Origin: Flavobacteriales bacterium
Lineage (GTDB): Bacteria; Bacteroidota; Bacteroidia; Palsa-965
DNA: 42,210 bases
Direction of reading: 5' to 3'
Assembly (NCBI GenBank): GCA_002737665.1
Contig: NSIF01000009.1
Location: 1-42,210, forward strand
The first letter of the stretch is position 1. Each line of letters begins with the position of its first letter. The notes under the pieces are model-generated. The model did no database searches. It was not told the DNA's origin and saw only the letters and a program-made list of their open reading frames with translations. Both the position numbers and the translations under genes were made by a program. Shown piece after piece: positions 8,978 through 18,123 of this stretch.

Positions 8978-9035
8978 GGTTAACAAAGATAAAGAGAATA
9001 CGATAGGAAAGAACTTTAATTTCGATTTTGCTTTT
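8971..9035. repeat. 65-bp direct repeat, right copy, with orphan promoter
   Basis: Same orientation and length as 5662-5726. It carries an intact TATCTTTG element at 8984-8991 on the minus strand, with no gene directly downstream: only the fabI fragment and then the 3' end of the S74 gene, which it would read in antisense. Confidence 0.8.
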
Positions 9036-9086
9036 CAAAAAAAGAAATCAAAAACATACAATAACAATCGTACTAAATTACATATT

Positions 9087-10742
9087 TCAACCTTTCAATA
9101 ACTCTTTCGCGTTGCGTAAAGCAGCTTCCCCAACCTTTCCTGCACTTAACATTTTGGCAATTTCTTCCACACGTTCCTCTTTATTCAACTGCTTAATTCT
9201 CGTAACTGTGCGTTTACCCTGCTCCTGTTTATAAACGAATAAATGCGTTTTTCCCTTACATGCAACTTGAGGTAAATGTGTAATTGTAATCACTTGCATA
9301 GTTGCTGCCATTTTTTCCAAAATACTTCCCGTTTTAGCAGCAATATCTCCAGAAATTCCAGCATCAATCTCATCAAAAATAATAGTTGGTAATGCAGTAT
9401 GCTTGGCAAGCAATGATTTCAAACTCAACATAAATCGAGACAACTCCCCTCCTGAAGCAACTTTGCTCAAGGGTTGTGCATCACTTCCTTTGTTAGCGGA
9501 AAATAAAAAAGTCACTTTATCCAAACCCGTTTCCTTATACTCCTTTAATTGTTCCATTGAAATATTTAATTCAGCATTCGCCATTCCAAGCTGTGTCAAT
9601 GTTTCTTTTACCGATTTTGAAAATTGAGGAGCTGCTGCTGCACGTTTCTTCGTTAATTTCCCAGCCAAATCAGCTAAATGCTTTTGAACTGCTTCCAATT
9701 CCATAGCTAACTTTTTAATTTGTTCTTCTAACGAACCAATGGCTGTAATTTTCTGTTCTAAATCAGTTTTCAAAATTATTAATTCATCTATTGTTTTGAC
9801 ATTGTGCTTTTGTTGCAATCGATAAATCACATCTAATTTTTCCTGAACAATGTCCGCTTTTTTCGGATCGTGAATGATGTTACCTTCTAAAGCTTCTAGT
9901 TCACTGGCAATATCCTTTAGTTCTATGTGTGAACTTTGAACGCGATCATTCAATGTTGCAATAGATGGATTGAATTTTGCAAGCTGAGCTAATGTATTTT
10001 TAACTTCTGTTAATGCATCTATTAAACTTTTATCCGCTCCTGCTAAAACAAAATATGCATTGGAAAGTCCACCTTTTATAAACTCAGCATTTTCAATTGT
10101 TTCTAATTCCGCCTCTAAAACCGCTTGTTGGCCTGGTAGCAGCTGAGCAGTATCCAATTCATTAAACTGAAAATTAAAATAATCTAATTCTTTTTTGTCT
10201 TTTAACTCTTGCTCTTTCAAACTTTGTAATTGTTCTGAATTTTTTTTGAACAATTTAAATTTCAACTTGTATGCAGCAACTAATTCGCTCGTTTCAGCAA
10301 CAGCGTCTAATGCATGGAGTTGAAAAGCGGCTTCATTTAAATGCAATGTTTCATGCTGAGCGTGTACATCAATTAACCTACTGCTAATTAATTTCAAAAC
10401 CGAAATTGTAACAGGTGAATCATTAATAAATGCTCTAGATTTACCTTCTGGATTTACCTCTCTTCGAATAATTATTTCAACATCATATTCTAAATCATGA
10501 ACAAGAAAAAACTCTTTTAAATCGTAATCTTTTAAATTAAAAGTGCCCTCCACTAAACATTTTTTCGATGGATCGTAAAGTGCAGTAACATCGGCGCGAT
10601 CTCCCATCAACAAACCCAAAGCTCCAAGTAAAATTGATTTTCCAGCACCTGTTTCACCCGTAATTATAGTAAGTCCTTTAGCGAGATCAATCTCTAACTC
10701 ATCAATCAAGGCATAATTACGAATCAATATATTCTTGAGCAT
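9087..10742 (-). CDS. recN: DNA repair protein RecN
   Basis: SMC-like ATPase of 551 aa that acts early in recombinational repair of double-strand breaks. Visible features are Walker A GETGAGKS (residues 29-36), a long central coiled coil (about 150-380, rich in Glu, Lys, Leu and Gln), the ABC signature VASGGELSRF and Walker B TIIFDEIDAGISG, followed by the His-switch region ITHLPQVA. The length is the family's usual 550-570. The gene starts just after the sucD terminator, and a TATTTTTG element overlaps that terminator, so recN probably has its own promoter. Confidence 0.97.
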   Translation of the reverse strand: MLKNILIRNYALIDELEIDLAKGLTIITGETGAGKSILLGALGLLMGDRADVTALYDPSKKCLVEGTFNLKDYDLKEFFLVHDLEYDVEIIIRREVNPEGKSRAFINDSPVTISVLKLISSRLIDVHAQHETLHLNEAAFQLHALDAVAETSELVAAYKLKFKLFKKNSEQLQSLKEQELKDKKELDYFNFQFNELDTAQLLPGQQAVLEAELETIENAEFIKGGLSNAYFVLAGADKSLIDALTEVKNTLAQLAKFNPSIATLNDRVQSSHIELKDIASELEALEGNIIHDPKKADIVQEKLDVIYRLQQKHNVKTIDELIILKTDLEQKITAIGSLEEQIKKLAMELEAVQKHLADLAGKLTKKRAAAAPQFSKSVKETLTQLGMANAELNISMEQLKEYKETGLDKVTFLFSANKGSDAQPLSKVASGGELSRFMLSLKSLLAKHTALPTIIFDEIDAGISGDIAAKTGSILEKMAATMQVITITHLPQVACKGKTHLFVYKQEQGKRTVTRIKQLNKEERVEEIAKMLSAGKVGEAALRNAKELLKG

Positions 10743-10758
10743 AATTTAATCTATTAAA

Positions 10759-10766
10759 CAAAAATA
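10759..10766 (-). promoter_or_regulatory. Candidate recN promoter -7 element
   Basis: TATTTTTG on the minus strand, 16 nt before the recN ATG. It lies in the T-tract of the sucD terminator. Confidence 0.4.
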
Positions 10767-10797
10767 AAAAAGGATCGCAAAGAACACGACCCTTTTT
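10766..10797 (-). terminator. Terminator after sucD
   Basis: On the minus strand, AAAAAGGGTCG pairs with CGATCCTTTTT (plus-strand arms 10787-10797 and 10767-10777, one G-U pair) around a nine-base loop, followed by a T-run. Confidence 0.8.
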
Positions 10798-10817
10798 AAA
10801 AATAAAAATAATTATTG

Positions 10818-11702
10818 TTAAGCGGTAACTTTTTTCAAAACTTCAGCCATTTTCTTCCCAATATCAGCAGGGGACTCCACCACATAAACCCCACATTCTC
10901 GGAGAATTTCCATCTTGGCCTCTGCAGTGTCCTCAGCGCCACCAACAATTGCACCTGCATGGCCCATTGTACGACCTTTGGGAGCAGTTTTACCAGCAAT
11001 AAACCCGACTACAGGTTTTTTATTCCCATTAGCTTTAATCCATCTAGCAGCTTCTGCCTCCAATCCACCACCAATTTCTCCGATCATAACAATTCCCTCA
11101 GTTAGAGGATCATTCATCAGTAATTCAACAGCTTCCTTAGTTGTAGTTCCAATAATAGGGTCACCTCCTATTCCAATTGCAGTGGTTACACCCAAACCTG
11201 CTTTTACAATCTGATCGGCCGCCTCGTAAGTTAAGGTCCCCGATTTAGATACAATTCCTATCGTCCCTGATTTGAAAACAAACCCAGGCATAATCCCAAC
11301 TTTTGCCTCGTCAGCAGTAAGAATACCGGGACAATTTGGTCCTATAAGTCGACAAGTCTTCCCCTTCAAAAAATCTTTTACAACAACCATATCTTTTACA
11401 GGAATCCCTTCCGTGATGCAAACAATAACTTTAATTCCAGCCTCTGCCGCTTCAATAATTGCGTCTGCTGCAAATGGAGGTGGAACAAAAATGATAGAAA
11501 CATCAGCGGCTACCTTTTTAACAGCGTCAGAAACCGTATTGAAAACGGGCTTATCTAAGTGCATACTACCACCCTTTCCTGGCGTTACACCACCAACAAT
11601 ATTAGTCCCAAATTCTATCATTTGAGTTGCATGAAAAGTGCCTTCTGTACCTGTGAAACCTTGCACAATTACTTTTGAGTTTTTTCCTACTAGGACGCCC
11701 AT
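10818..11702 (-). CDS. sucD: Succinate--CoA ligase subunit alpha
   Basis: Alpha subunit of succinyl-CoA synthetase, the TCA-cycle enzyme that makes ATP or GTP from succinyl-CoA. At 294 aa it is full length. It has the N-terminal CoA-binding Rossmann domain (VQGFTGTEGTFHATQMIE), the PNCPGI motif, the SKSGTLTYE segment and the phosphorylated histidine in GHAGAIVGG (His248 by my count). The beta subunit gene sucC is not adjacent, which is common in Bacteroidota. The gene ends in a strong terminator, and 117 nt without any feature I recognise separate it from the lipoprotein gene upstream. Confidence 0.97.
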   Translation of the reverse strand: MGVLVGKNSKVIVQGFTGTEGTFHATQMIEFGTNIVGGVTPGKGGSMHLDKPVFNTVSDAVKKVAADVSIIFVPPPFAADAIIEAAEAGIKVIVCITEGIPVKDMVVVKDFLKGKTCRLIGPNCPGILTADEAKVGIMPGFVFKSGTIGIVSKSGTLTYEAADQIVKAGLGVTTAIGIGGDPIIGTTTKEAVELLMNDPLTEGIVMIGEIGGGLEAEAARWIKANGNKKPVVGFIAGKTAPKGRTMGHAGAIVGGAEDTAEAKMEILRECGVYVVESPADIGKKMAEVLKKVTA

Positions 11703-11819
11703 ATTCTAAATTTATTATTGCAATTAATGAAATCAAAAATTATTTGTAAAATTAGCAAAAAATGTAAAATAGAAACGAGCTAATCTACGCCTGTCGATAA
11801 AAAATGACAAACTTTAAAA

Positions 11820-13475
11820 CTAATTAACTCGGACCATTTCTAAATTGAGTGTATTTGTAGGATCAACCAAAAGCCCAGCCACTCTCTTTTGAACCAAACG
11901 AACTATTTGATCATAATAGAGTGGAATAATTGGCGACTCCTCAATAATAATCTGATCCATTTTAAGAAAAAGTTCTGAACGAATAGAGTCATTCTGTTCA
12001 ACTAAGCATCGCTCGTAAAAGCGGTCAAATTCAGAATTAGTAAAATGAGAATAATTAACCCCTGCAGGGCTGAAATTTTTACTGTAAAACAAGGACATGA
12101 AATTTTCAGGATCGGGGTAATCACAAATCCATGATTTACGAAAAATCAAGAGTTTACTATCAGCAACGGCGGACTTAAAAGCAGATGGTGGCATCAAATC
12201 GATTTCAATTTTTATTCCAACACTTTTTAACTGATTGGCCACATCCTCTGCAATGTCCATATACGTTGCAGTGGTAGTTATCGTAATTGGCATCATCCCT
12301 TTACCAGCAGGAAATCCAGCTTTATCTAAAAGTTCACGTGCCTTATCTTGATCGTAATGATAGCCAATTATTTTTTTTGAATCATAAGCATTCATACCAG
12401 GAGGTATAAATCCATTTGAAGCTGGAGTTCCTAAATTAAATCGTCTATATCGGACAATTTTATCTCTATCGATTGCATAATTAATTGCTTGTCGAATTAA
12501 TTTAAGCCGCATTGGACTGTTTTTTACTAAATCCAAATTTTGATCAATAAGAATTCCAAAATAATCAGTCTTTAAAAAAGGTTCACTAATAAGGTTGATT
12601 TGACTACGTAAATTTTCTTTTAATTGACCATCTTTTTCAAATACTTTTTCTTTATTTATGGCATCAATTCCCGAAATCATATCAAGCTCTCCACTCATGA
12701 ATTGCATAAAAGCCGCGTCTGGATCTTTTATAAATGAAACAGAAATAAGATCAAGGTAAGGAAGCCGAATTCCTTTCTCGTCAAATTTAAAATAATGTGT
12801 GTTTTTTTCAAGCACTAAACTCGCTTTATCTTTCCAAACTTTTAATTGAAATGGCCCTGTACCAATAGGGTGAATGCCGAAATCTCCTTTGTAAAATTGA
12901 ACTATTTCTTTTGGCACAACTGAAAAATATTTCATTGTTAGCAGGCCTAAAAATGGTTCAAAGTGTTTCGTCAAACGAATGTTTAATGTTGAATCATTTG
13001 ATGCATTTATAATAGGAGTTCCCGATCCTTGCTCCAAAGCAATTCCGTCGACAAGGGTTGAGGCATTCGAAATTTTCTTGTCAAACAATCGATTGAAACT
13101 ATATACAAAATCGTTTGCAGTAACTTTTCTACCCTTACCTCCAGGAAATTGTGGGCTGTCGTGAAAAAAAACATCCGTTCGCAGCTGAAAAACATATTGC
13201 AAGCCATCATCAGATATGATCCAGTTTCGAGCAATACAGCTCTTAACAGCTAAGGAGGTATCCATTTCAACCAAACCATTATAAAGTTGGTTAAGCGCCC
13301 AATTATTTTCAAAGGACCCAGCTAAGGCAGGATCAAGTGAAGTAACAGCCCCTAACTCGTTAAAACGAAAAACCTGGATTGAGGCACCATCAGCATCAGC
13401 ACTCGTACATTGATTAAAAAATATAAGAGCAGCTGAAATCAAAACAAAACACAGAAATAATCTTTGTAATTTCAT
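11820..13475 (-). CDS. ABC-type oligopeptide-binding lipoprotein (SBP family 5)
   Basis: Solute-binding protein of the OppA/DppA class, about 551 aa. I place the start at ATG 13475, giving a positively charged hydrophobic leader (MKLQRLFLCFVLISAALIFF) and a cysteine at residue 23. The residue before the cysteine is Gln, so the lipobox is non-canonical. The mature part has the family features: SLDPALAGSFENNWALNQLYNGLVE near the start, ANDFVYSFNRLFD, the GTGPFQLKVW motif and AINYAIDRDKIV. No permease or ATPase gene is near, so it is an orphan. A role in peptide uptake is likely from the family but not shown here. Confidence 0.9.
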   Translation of the reverse strand: MKLQRLFLCFVLISAALIFFNQCTSADADGASIQVFRFNELGAVTSLDPALAGSFENNWALNQLYNGLVEMDTSLAVKSCIARNWIISDDGLQYVFQLRTDVFFHDSPQFPGGKGRKVTANDFVYSFNRLFDKKISNASTLVDGIALEQGSGTPIINASNDSTLNIRLTKHFEPFLGLLTMKYFSVVPKEIVQFYKGDFGIHPIGTGPFQLKVWKDKASLVLEKNTHYFKFDEKGIRLPYLDLISVSFIKDPDAAFMQFMSGELDMISGIDAINKEKVFEKDGQLKENLRSQINLISEPFLKTDYFGILIDQNLDLVKNSPMRLKLIRQAINYAIDRDKIVRYRRFNLGTPASNGFIPPGMNAYDSKKIIGYHYDQDKARELLDKAGFPAGKGMMPITITTTATYMDIAEDVANQLKSVGIKIEIDLMPPSAFKSAVADSKLLIFRKSWICDYPDPENFMSLFYSKNFSPAGVNYSHFTNSEFDRFYERCLVEQNDSIRSELFLKMDQIIIEESPIIPLYYDQIVRLVQKRVAGLLVDPTNTLNLEMVRVN

Positions 13476-13676
13476 AGGATACAATTGAATCCACAAGTTT
13501 ACAGTAATATAAAGTAGCTTGAGATTCAAATCGTCATTGGTTTTGAGCAGTTTTATCAACAAGAAGATTTGCAATGGCCTAAAAGCTTAAAAATTAAATA
13601 AGTCAAGAAAAGCAATAACACGAAAATTTTATAGCATTCCAATTTTTTGTTTAGCACCTCAGCCACCTCTTTTTTG

Positions 13677-13684
13677 TACCTTTG
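13677..13684 (+). promoter_or_regulatory. Candidate mtaB promoter -7 element (leaderless)
   Basis: TACCTTTG ends five bases before the mtaB ATG at 13690. Transcription should therefore start at or next to the start codon. Confidence 0.5.
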
Positions 13685-13689
13685 TCATA

Positions 13690-15012
13690 ATGAAAATTGC
13701 TCGAACAGTCGCATTTTATACACTTGGTTGCAAACTCAATTTTTCGGAGACCTCAACCATTGGACGTCAATTGAAAGAAGCTGGATACCAAAAACAGCAA
13801 TTTACTGAGGGTGCTGATATTTTTGTAATAAACACATGCTCAGTAACTGAAAACGCAGACAAAGAATGTCGCAAAATTGTTCGCGATGCACTTAAAGTTT
13901 CTCCAGATGCATTTATTGTAATCATTGGATGCTTTGCACAGTTAAAACCTAATGAAATAGCAGCGATTGAAGGGGTGGACTTAGTTTTAGGAGCTTCTGA
14001 AAAATTTAATTTAGTACAATATCTTGATACCATAAAAAAACGTGAATTTGCAGCTGTGCATGCCTGTGAAATTGAAGATGCTAATTTTTTTGTTGATGCC
14101 TGGTCTTTTGGCGATCGGACACGTGCCTTTTTAAAAGTACAGGATGGCTGTGATTATACTTGTGCATTTTGTACTATTCCACTGGCAAGGGGAAAAAGCA
14201 GAAGTGATACAATTCTAAATGTTACAAAAAATGCTCAACAGTTAGCCACAGCAGGAACAAAAGAAATTGTACTTACAGGTGTTAATATTGGAGATTTTGG
14301 AAAAGGTTCAAGTGGTGGTAAAAGTAAAGCCGAGAATTTCCTTGAACTTATTCATGCATTAGATGAGGTGCATGGGATTGAAAGAATTAGAATATCAAGT
14401 ATAGAACCTAATTTATTGACAGATGAAATCATTGATTTTGTAACTCATTCAAAACGATTTGTTCCTCATTTTCATATTCCATTACAATCGGGCAGCGATA
14501 AAATTTTAAAATCAATGCGAAGAAGATACTTGCGAGAACTATATGAAAAAAGAGTTGCTAAAATTAAAAGCTGTATGCCACATGGCTGCATTGGCGTTGA
14601 TGTCATTGTTGGGTTTCCAGGTGAAACAGAAAAAGATTTTTTGGAAACGTATGATTTCCTAAATCAACTGGACATTTCATATTTACATGTATTTACTTAT
14701 TCCGAACGGCTCAATACCGATGCTGTAGAAATGGAAGGTACAGTTCCAATTCAAGAACGAAAAAGAAGAAATAAAATGCTGCGAATTTTATCGGAGAAAA
14801 AACTTCGACACTTTTACGCACAACATGAAGGAACAAATAGACCCGTTTTATTTGAACATGAAAACAGAGAAGGGCAAATGTTTGGCTATACCGATAATTA
14901 CATCAAAGTAAAATTTCCTTATGATGAATACCTAACAAATAAAATAACAGATGTAAAACTTTCCGCTGTCGAAGCCATGGGAATCGCAGGAGTTGAATTA
15001 CTAGAACATTGA
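13690..15012 (+). CDS. mtaB: tRNA t6A37 methylthiotransferase MtaB
   Basis: Radical-SAM enzyme that adds a methylthio group to t6A at position 37 of ANN-decoding tRNAs. The 440-aa protein has the N-terminal UPF0004 domain with its three cluster cysteines (Cys14, Cys50, Cys81), the radical-SAM motif CxxxCxxC (Cys154, Cys158, Cys161 in GCDYTCAFCTIP) and a C-terminal TRAM-like region. The start motif TLGCKLNFSE distinguishes MtaB from MiaB and RimO. It leads a tight plus-strand group (mtaB, lgt, exonuclease, FAH hydrolase; gaps of 23, 48 and 34 nt) that is probably one operon. Confidence 0.93.
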   Translation: MKIARTVAFYTLGCKLNFSETSTIGRQLKEAGYQKQQFTEGADIFVINTCSVTENADKECRKIVRDALKVSPDAFIVIIGCFAQLKPNEIAAIEGVDLVLGASEKFNLVQYLDTIKKREFAAVHACEIEDANFFVDAWSFGDRTRAFLKVQDGCDYTCAFCTIPLARGKSRSDTILNVTKNAQQLATAGTKEIVLTGVNIGDFGKGSSGGKSKAENFLELIHALDEVHGIERIRISSIEPNLLTDEIIDFVTHSKRFVPHFHIPLQSGSDKILKSMRRRYLRELYEKRVAKIKSCMPHGCIGVDVIVGFPGETEKDFLETYDFLNQLDISYLHVFTYSERLNTDAVEMEGTVPIQERKRRNKMLRILSEKKLRHFYAQHEGTNRPVLFEHENREGQMFGYTDNYIKVKFPYDEYLTNKITDVKLSAVEAMGIAGVELLEH

Positions 15013-15035
15013 AATAAATAATTAAAATACAAAAT

Positions 15036-16232
15036 ATGTATCCGACCATATACGATGCCGTAAAAGATCTTTTTGGAATTAGCATCCCATTTCTAAAATT
15101 ACTTCAGAGTTTCGGTTTTTTTGTTGCCATTTCCTTTCTTATTAGCGCATGGGTTTTTGCAAAAGAATTAGCTAGAAAAGAAAAACTTGGACTACTTAAA
15201 GCTACCATTCGAAAAGTTACAACAGGAATAGCAGCCACAAGCTCAGAAATTGCAAGTCAGATTTTATTTGGATTTTTAATTGGCTGGAAATTTATTTCAA
15301 TTCCATTTTTAAGTACTGTATTCAATGAAGATCCTAGAGCATACATGCTTTCGTTCGAAGGCAATATTTACATTGGAATTGCTGCAGGTTGTGCTTTTGG
15401 ATTTTGGAAATGGAAGAGCACTCAGAAAAACAAATTAGCAGAGTCAAAAGAAATTGAAGAGACTGTTGGTGCTGCAGAACACATTGGTAATATGACAATG
15501 ATTGCCGCTTTATTTGGATTTCTTGGTGCTAAAATTTTTCATATGCTAGAAAATTTTAGCGATTTTTTAGAAGCTCCAGGAGAGATGTTCCTTTCGTTTA
15601 GCGGACTTACAATGTACGGAGGCTTAATTCTTGGAGGCATTGCCGTTTTGGTATATGCTAAAAAACAAGGATTTAATATTTTCCATGTAATGGACGCATG
15701 CGCACCAGGATTATTTTTAGCCTATGGTATTGGACGATTAGGTTGTCAAATTTCAGGTGATGGAGATTGGGGTATTGTGAACCTCGCGCCAAAGCCAGGT
15801 TGGCTTAATTTTTTACCTGATTGGATTTGGGCTTATGATTATCCGAATAATGTAAATCAAACATGTAACCCATATACAAATCCTAACTCGATAGAATACA
15901 TACAAGCACAACTGATGTGTGATCCAGAAAATATCAGATTGGCAGCACCCGTATTCCCTACCCCACTATATGAATCTTTTGTAAACATAATTTTCTTTTT
16001 TATTCTTTGGTCACAACGAAAAAAGTTCTCCTCTCCAGGAGCATTGTTTTGCGTTTATTTAATTTTCAATGGCCTTGAACGATTTTTAGTAGAACTGATT
16101 AGAGTGAATACAACACTTTTCAAAATAGGCATGTATCATGTAACTCAAGCAGAAATAATTGCACTTTGTTTAATGACGCTTGGTGGTTTAGGTTTAGTTT
16201 GGACAAAAAAACGTGCTATCAAAATACTATAA
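15036..16232 (+). CDS. lgt: Prolipoprotein diacylglyceryl transferase
   Basis: Inner-membrane enzyme that attaches diacylglycerol to the lipobox cysteine, the first step in lipoprotein maturation. About seven hydrophobic segments are visible. The Lgt signature appears as LAYGIGRLGCQISGDGDWG, preceded by SGLTMYGGLILG and followed by FPTPLYES. At 398 aa it is longer than the E. coli enzyme (about 290); the extra length lies in a long first membrane/cytoplasmic part (to about residue 80) and an acidic insert near 140-150 (ESKEIEETVGAAEH). Long forms are usual in Bacteroidota. It probably serves the lipoproteins encoded in this window (11820, 18191, 31269). Confidence 0.93.
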   Translation: MYPTIYDAVKDLFGISIPFLKLLQSFGFFVAISFLISAWVFAKELARKEKLGLLKATIRKVTTGIAATSSEIASQILFGFLIGWKFISIPFLSTVFNEDPRAYMLSFEGNIYIGIAAGCAFGFWKWKSTQKNKLAESKEIEETVGAAEHIGNMTMIAALFGFLGAKIFHMLENFSDFLEAPGEMFLSFSGLTMYGGLILGGIAVLVYAKKQGFNIFHVMDACAPGLFLAYGIGRLGCQISGDGDWGIVNLAPKPGWLNFLPDWIWAYDYPNNVNQTCNPYTNPNSIEYIQAQLMCDPENIRLAAPVFPTPLYESFVNIIFFFILWSQRKKFSSPGALFCVYLIFNGLERFLVELIRVNTTLFKIGMYHVTQAEIIALCLMTLGGLGLVWTKKRAIKIL

Positions 16233-16280
16233 AAAACCGCAATAAAATATTTTTTTATTCTCATTAATTAAAAATTAAAA

Positions 16281-17048
16281 ATGACAAAATTAAAATTAAC
16301 AAGACCGCTGGCTTTTATTGACCTCGAAACTACCGGTGTTAATGTAGGATCTGATCGTATTATAGAAATTGCAATTCTAAAACTTATGCCGAATGGCGAT
16401 AAAGAAATGAAAACAATGCGGATAAATCCTACCATTCCAATTCCTACATTGGTAACAAAAATTCATGGGATAAGTGATGCAGATGTAAAAGATAGCCCGA
16501 CATTTAAAGAATCAGCTGAACTAATAAACAAATACATTGAAGGCTGTGATTTGGCAGGTTTCAACTCTAACAAATTCGACATTCCAATGTTGGCTGAAGA
16601 ACTATTAAGAGCAGGAATAGAATTTGACAGCACAACAATAAAAATGATAGACATTCAAAATATATTTCACAAGTTAGAGCAACGAACACTCATCGCCGCC
16701 TATAAATTTTACTGTGGAAGACTATTGGAAAATGCACACAGTGCTGCTGCTGATATTACAGCAACTTGGGAGATTCTTGAAGCTCAAATCGAACGTTATC
16801 CTGAATTAAAAAATGATGTTGATTTTCTATCCGAATTTTCTTCACGTGGAACTAACGTAGATTTAGCAGGTAGAATTGTACTCAACGAGAATAAAATTCC
16901 TGTATTTAATTTTGGAAAGCACAATGGGAAACCTGTTACAGAAGTTTTTGAAAAAGAACCCTCCTATTACAGTTGGATGATGAATGGAGATTTCCCTTTA
17001 ACAACAAAAAAAGTTTTGACACAATTAAAAACTGCTCATAAAAAATAA
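16281..17048 (+). CDS. DnaQ-type 3'-5' exonuclease with C-terminal DUF3820-like domain
   Basis: DEDDh-family exonuclease of 255 aa. Asp14 and Glu16 lie in FIDLETTG (ExoI), a GFNSNKFDIPML segment forms ExoII, and HSAAADITATWEI supplies the ExoIII His and Asp. The first 175 residues cover the nuclease domain. After a linker, the last 50 residues (FNFGKHNGKPVTEVFEKEPSYYSWM) resemble the small DUF3820 domain, which is found fused to exonucleases in this phylum. It may be a DNA polymerase III epsilon-like proofreader or a stand-alone repair nuclease; nothing in its neighbourhood decides between them. Confidence 0.88.
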   Translation: MTKLKLTRPLAFIDLETTGVNVGSDRIIEIAILKLMPNGDKEMKTMRINPTIPIPTLVTKIHGISDADVKDSPTFKESAELINKYIEGCDLAGFNSNKFDIPMLAEELLRAGIEFDSTTIKMIDIQNIFHKLEQRTLIAAYKFYCGRLLENAHSAAADITATWEILEAQIERYPELKNDVDFLSEFSSRGTNVDLAGRIVLNENKIPVFNFGKHNGKPVTEVFEKEPSYYSWMMNGDFPLTTKKVLTQLKTAHKK

Positions 17049-17082
17049 TTTTAAAAAAATTTTGATAAAAAATTAAGTAACC

Positions 17083-17694
17083 ATGAAAATCATATGCATT
17101 GGTCGTAATTACGCTGAACACGCAAATGAAATGAATGCACCCATTCCAACTGAGCCGATCTTATTCATGAAGCCGGAAACTGCTTTGTTACAGAAAAACC
17201 TTCCATTTTATTATCCTGAATTTTCAAAAGATATTCATTACGAAACGGAAATTGTTTTAAAAATTTCTAAAATGGGACGCCATATTGATCCGATGTTTGC
17301 GAATCGGTATTACGATGAAATTGGAATTGGAATTGATTTTACGGCACGTGACATGCAAGCGAAGTGCAAAGCAAAAGGTTTGCCATGGGAAATATCTAAA
17401 TCGTTTGATCATTCGGCACCTATTGGAAAATTTATTCCCAAAATAAAATTCCCCTTCATGGACGACATTAAATTTCATTTAGAAATTAACAAAAACAAAG
17501 TGCAAGAGGGAAATACGAAGAATATGCTTTTTTCCTTTGATGCCATCATCGCCTACGCTTCAAAATATTTTACACTTAAAAAAGGCGATCTTATCTTCAC
17601 AGGCACACCTGCAAATGTTGGATCAGTCAAAATTGGAGATCGACTCGAAGCTTATATTGGACAAGAAAAATTATTAGATTTTGAAATCAAATAA
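17083..17694 (+). CDS. Fumarylacetoacetate hydrolase (FAH) family protein
   Basis: 203-aa member of the FAH superfamily, close in size and motifs to the YcgM/FAHD1 group of acylpyruvases and oxaloacetate decarboxylases. Features are the opening IGRNYAEHANEMN, KPETALL, the metal-binding pair of glutamates in YETEIVLK, the Asp in GIDFTARDMQ, and the closing GDLIFTGTPANVG. No aromatic-degradation genes are nearby, so a housekeeping role such as oxaloacetate or acylpyruvate removal is more likely than tyrosine catabolism. It is the last gene of the mtaB group. Confidence 0.9.
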   Translation: MKIICIGRNYAEHANEMNAPIPTEPILFMKPETALLQKNLPFYYPEFSKDIHYETEIVLKISKMGRHIDPMFANRYYDEIGIGIDFTARDMQAKCKAKGLPWEISKSFDHSAPIGKFIPKIKFPFMDDIKFHLEINKNKVQEGNTKNMLFSFDAIIAYASKYFTLKKGDLIFTGTPANVGSVKIGDRLEAYIGQEKLLDFEIK

Positions 17695-17736
17695 ATCTTC
17701 CCGATAAAATATTATTGTTTTAGGAATTTAGAAATG

Positions 17737-17758
17737 AAATGAAAATCTTCATTTTAAA
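17737..17758 (+). terminator. Weak terminator between convergent genes
   Basis: AAATGAA (17737-17743) pairs with TTCATTT (17748-17754) around a four-base loop, followed by TAAATTT. It lies just after the FAH gene. The stem is AT-rich and short, so support is modest. Confidence 0.35.
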
Positions 17759-18123
17759 TTTGAACAAAATAAATTCCAGCTAAATCAGCTACTCCAATCT
17801 GCAAAGTTTCTTTATTGGTCTCCAGCGATTTCAATACTTTTCCCAAATGATCGAAAATTAAAACGGTATAGCTAGTATTGGCTTGTGGAAAAGTCATATT
17901 TAATTCTTGCTGATTACCATTAAAAAATAGGGAAGCCGCTGCAATCTCATCCTGATCAATTCCAATACAACCCACTCCAATTGTTTGCGAACTAACAGAA
18001 TCCGATCCAAAAAAATTGCTTACTACTAATGATGCAGTAAAATTTCCTGCTGATAGATAATTAACTGTAACACTTGAAGAATTATTGCGAGTAATTTTTC
18101 TTTCATAAAAAGTACTTTTCTAT
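17754..18123 (-). pseudogene. Broken PKD / T9SS-sorting protein, C-terminal remnant
   Basis: The open frame on the minus strand runs from a TAG near 18123 to TAA at 17754-17756. It reads through the end of a PKD-like domain (NYLSAGNFTASLVVSNFFGSD, about 18070-18005) into a T9SS sorting domain (SYTVLIFDHLGKVLKSLE, ADLAGIYFVQI). There is no signal peptide and no credible start; the GTG near 17975 would leave only the sorting domain. The break coincides with a 26-bp inverted repeat at 18089-18154. The rest of the gene is absent from the neighbourhood. It is best read as a relic of a secreted protein lost by rearrangement. Confidence 0.7.

Noticed and set aside
5662-9035. The 65-bp direct repeats as target-site duplications of a mobile element
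   Set aside because: They are far too long for a target-site duplication, there is no transposase, integrase or terminal inverted repeat, and the repeat is native fabI upstream sequence.
11272-11625. Open frames antisense to sucD, rpsA, thrS, infC and others
   Set aside because: They mirror strongly conserved genes, have no recognisable protein features and reflect codon bias of the real strand.
13476-13574. Longer N-terminus for the peptide-binding lipoprotein
   Set aside because: It would bury the lipoprotein signal sequence; ATG 13475 gives the expected start.
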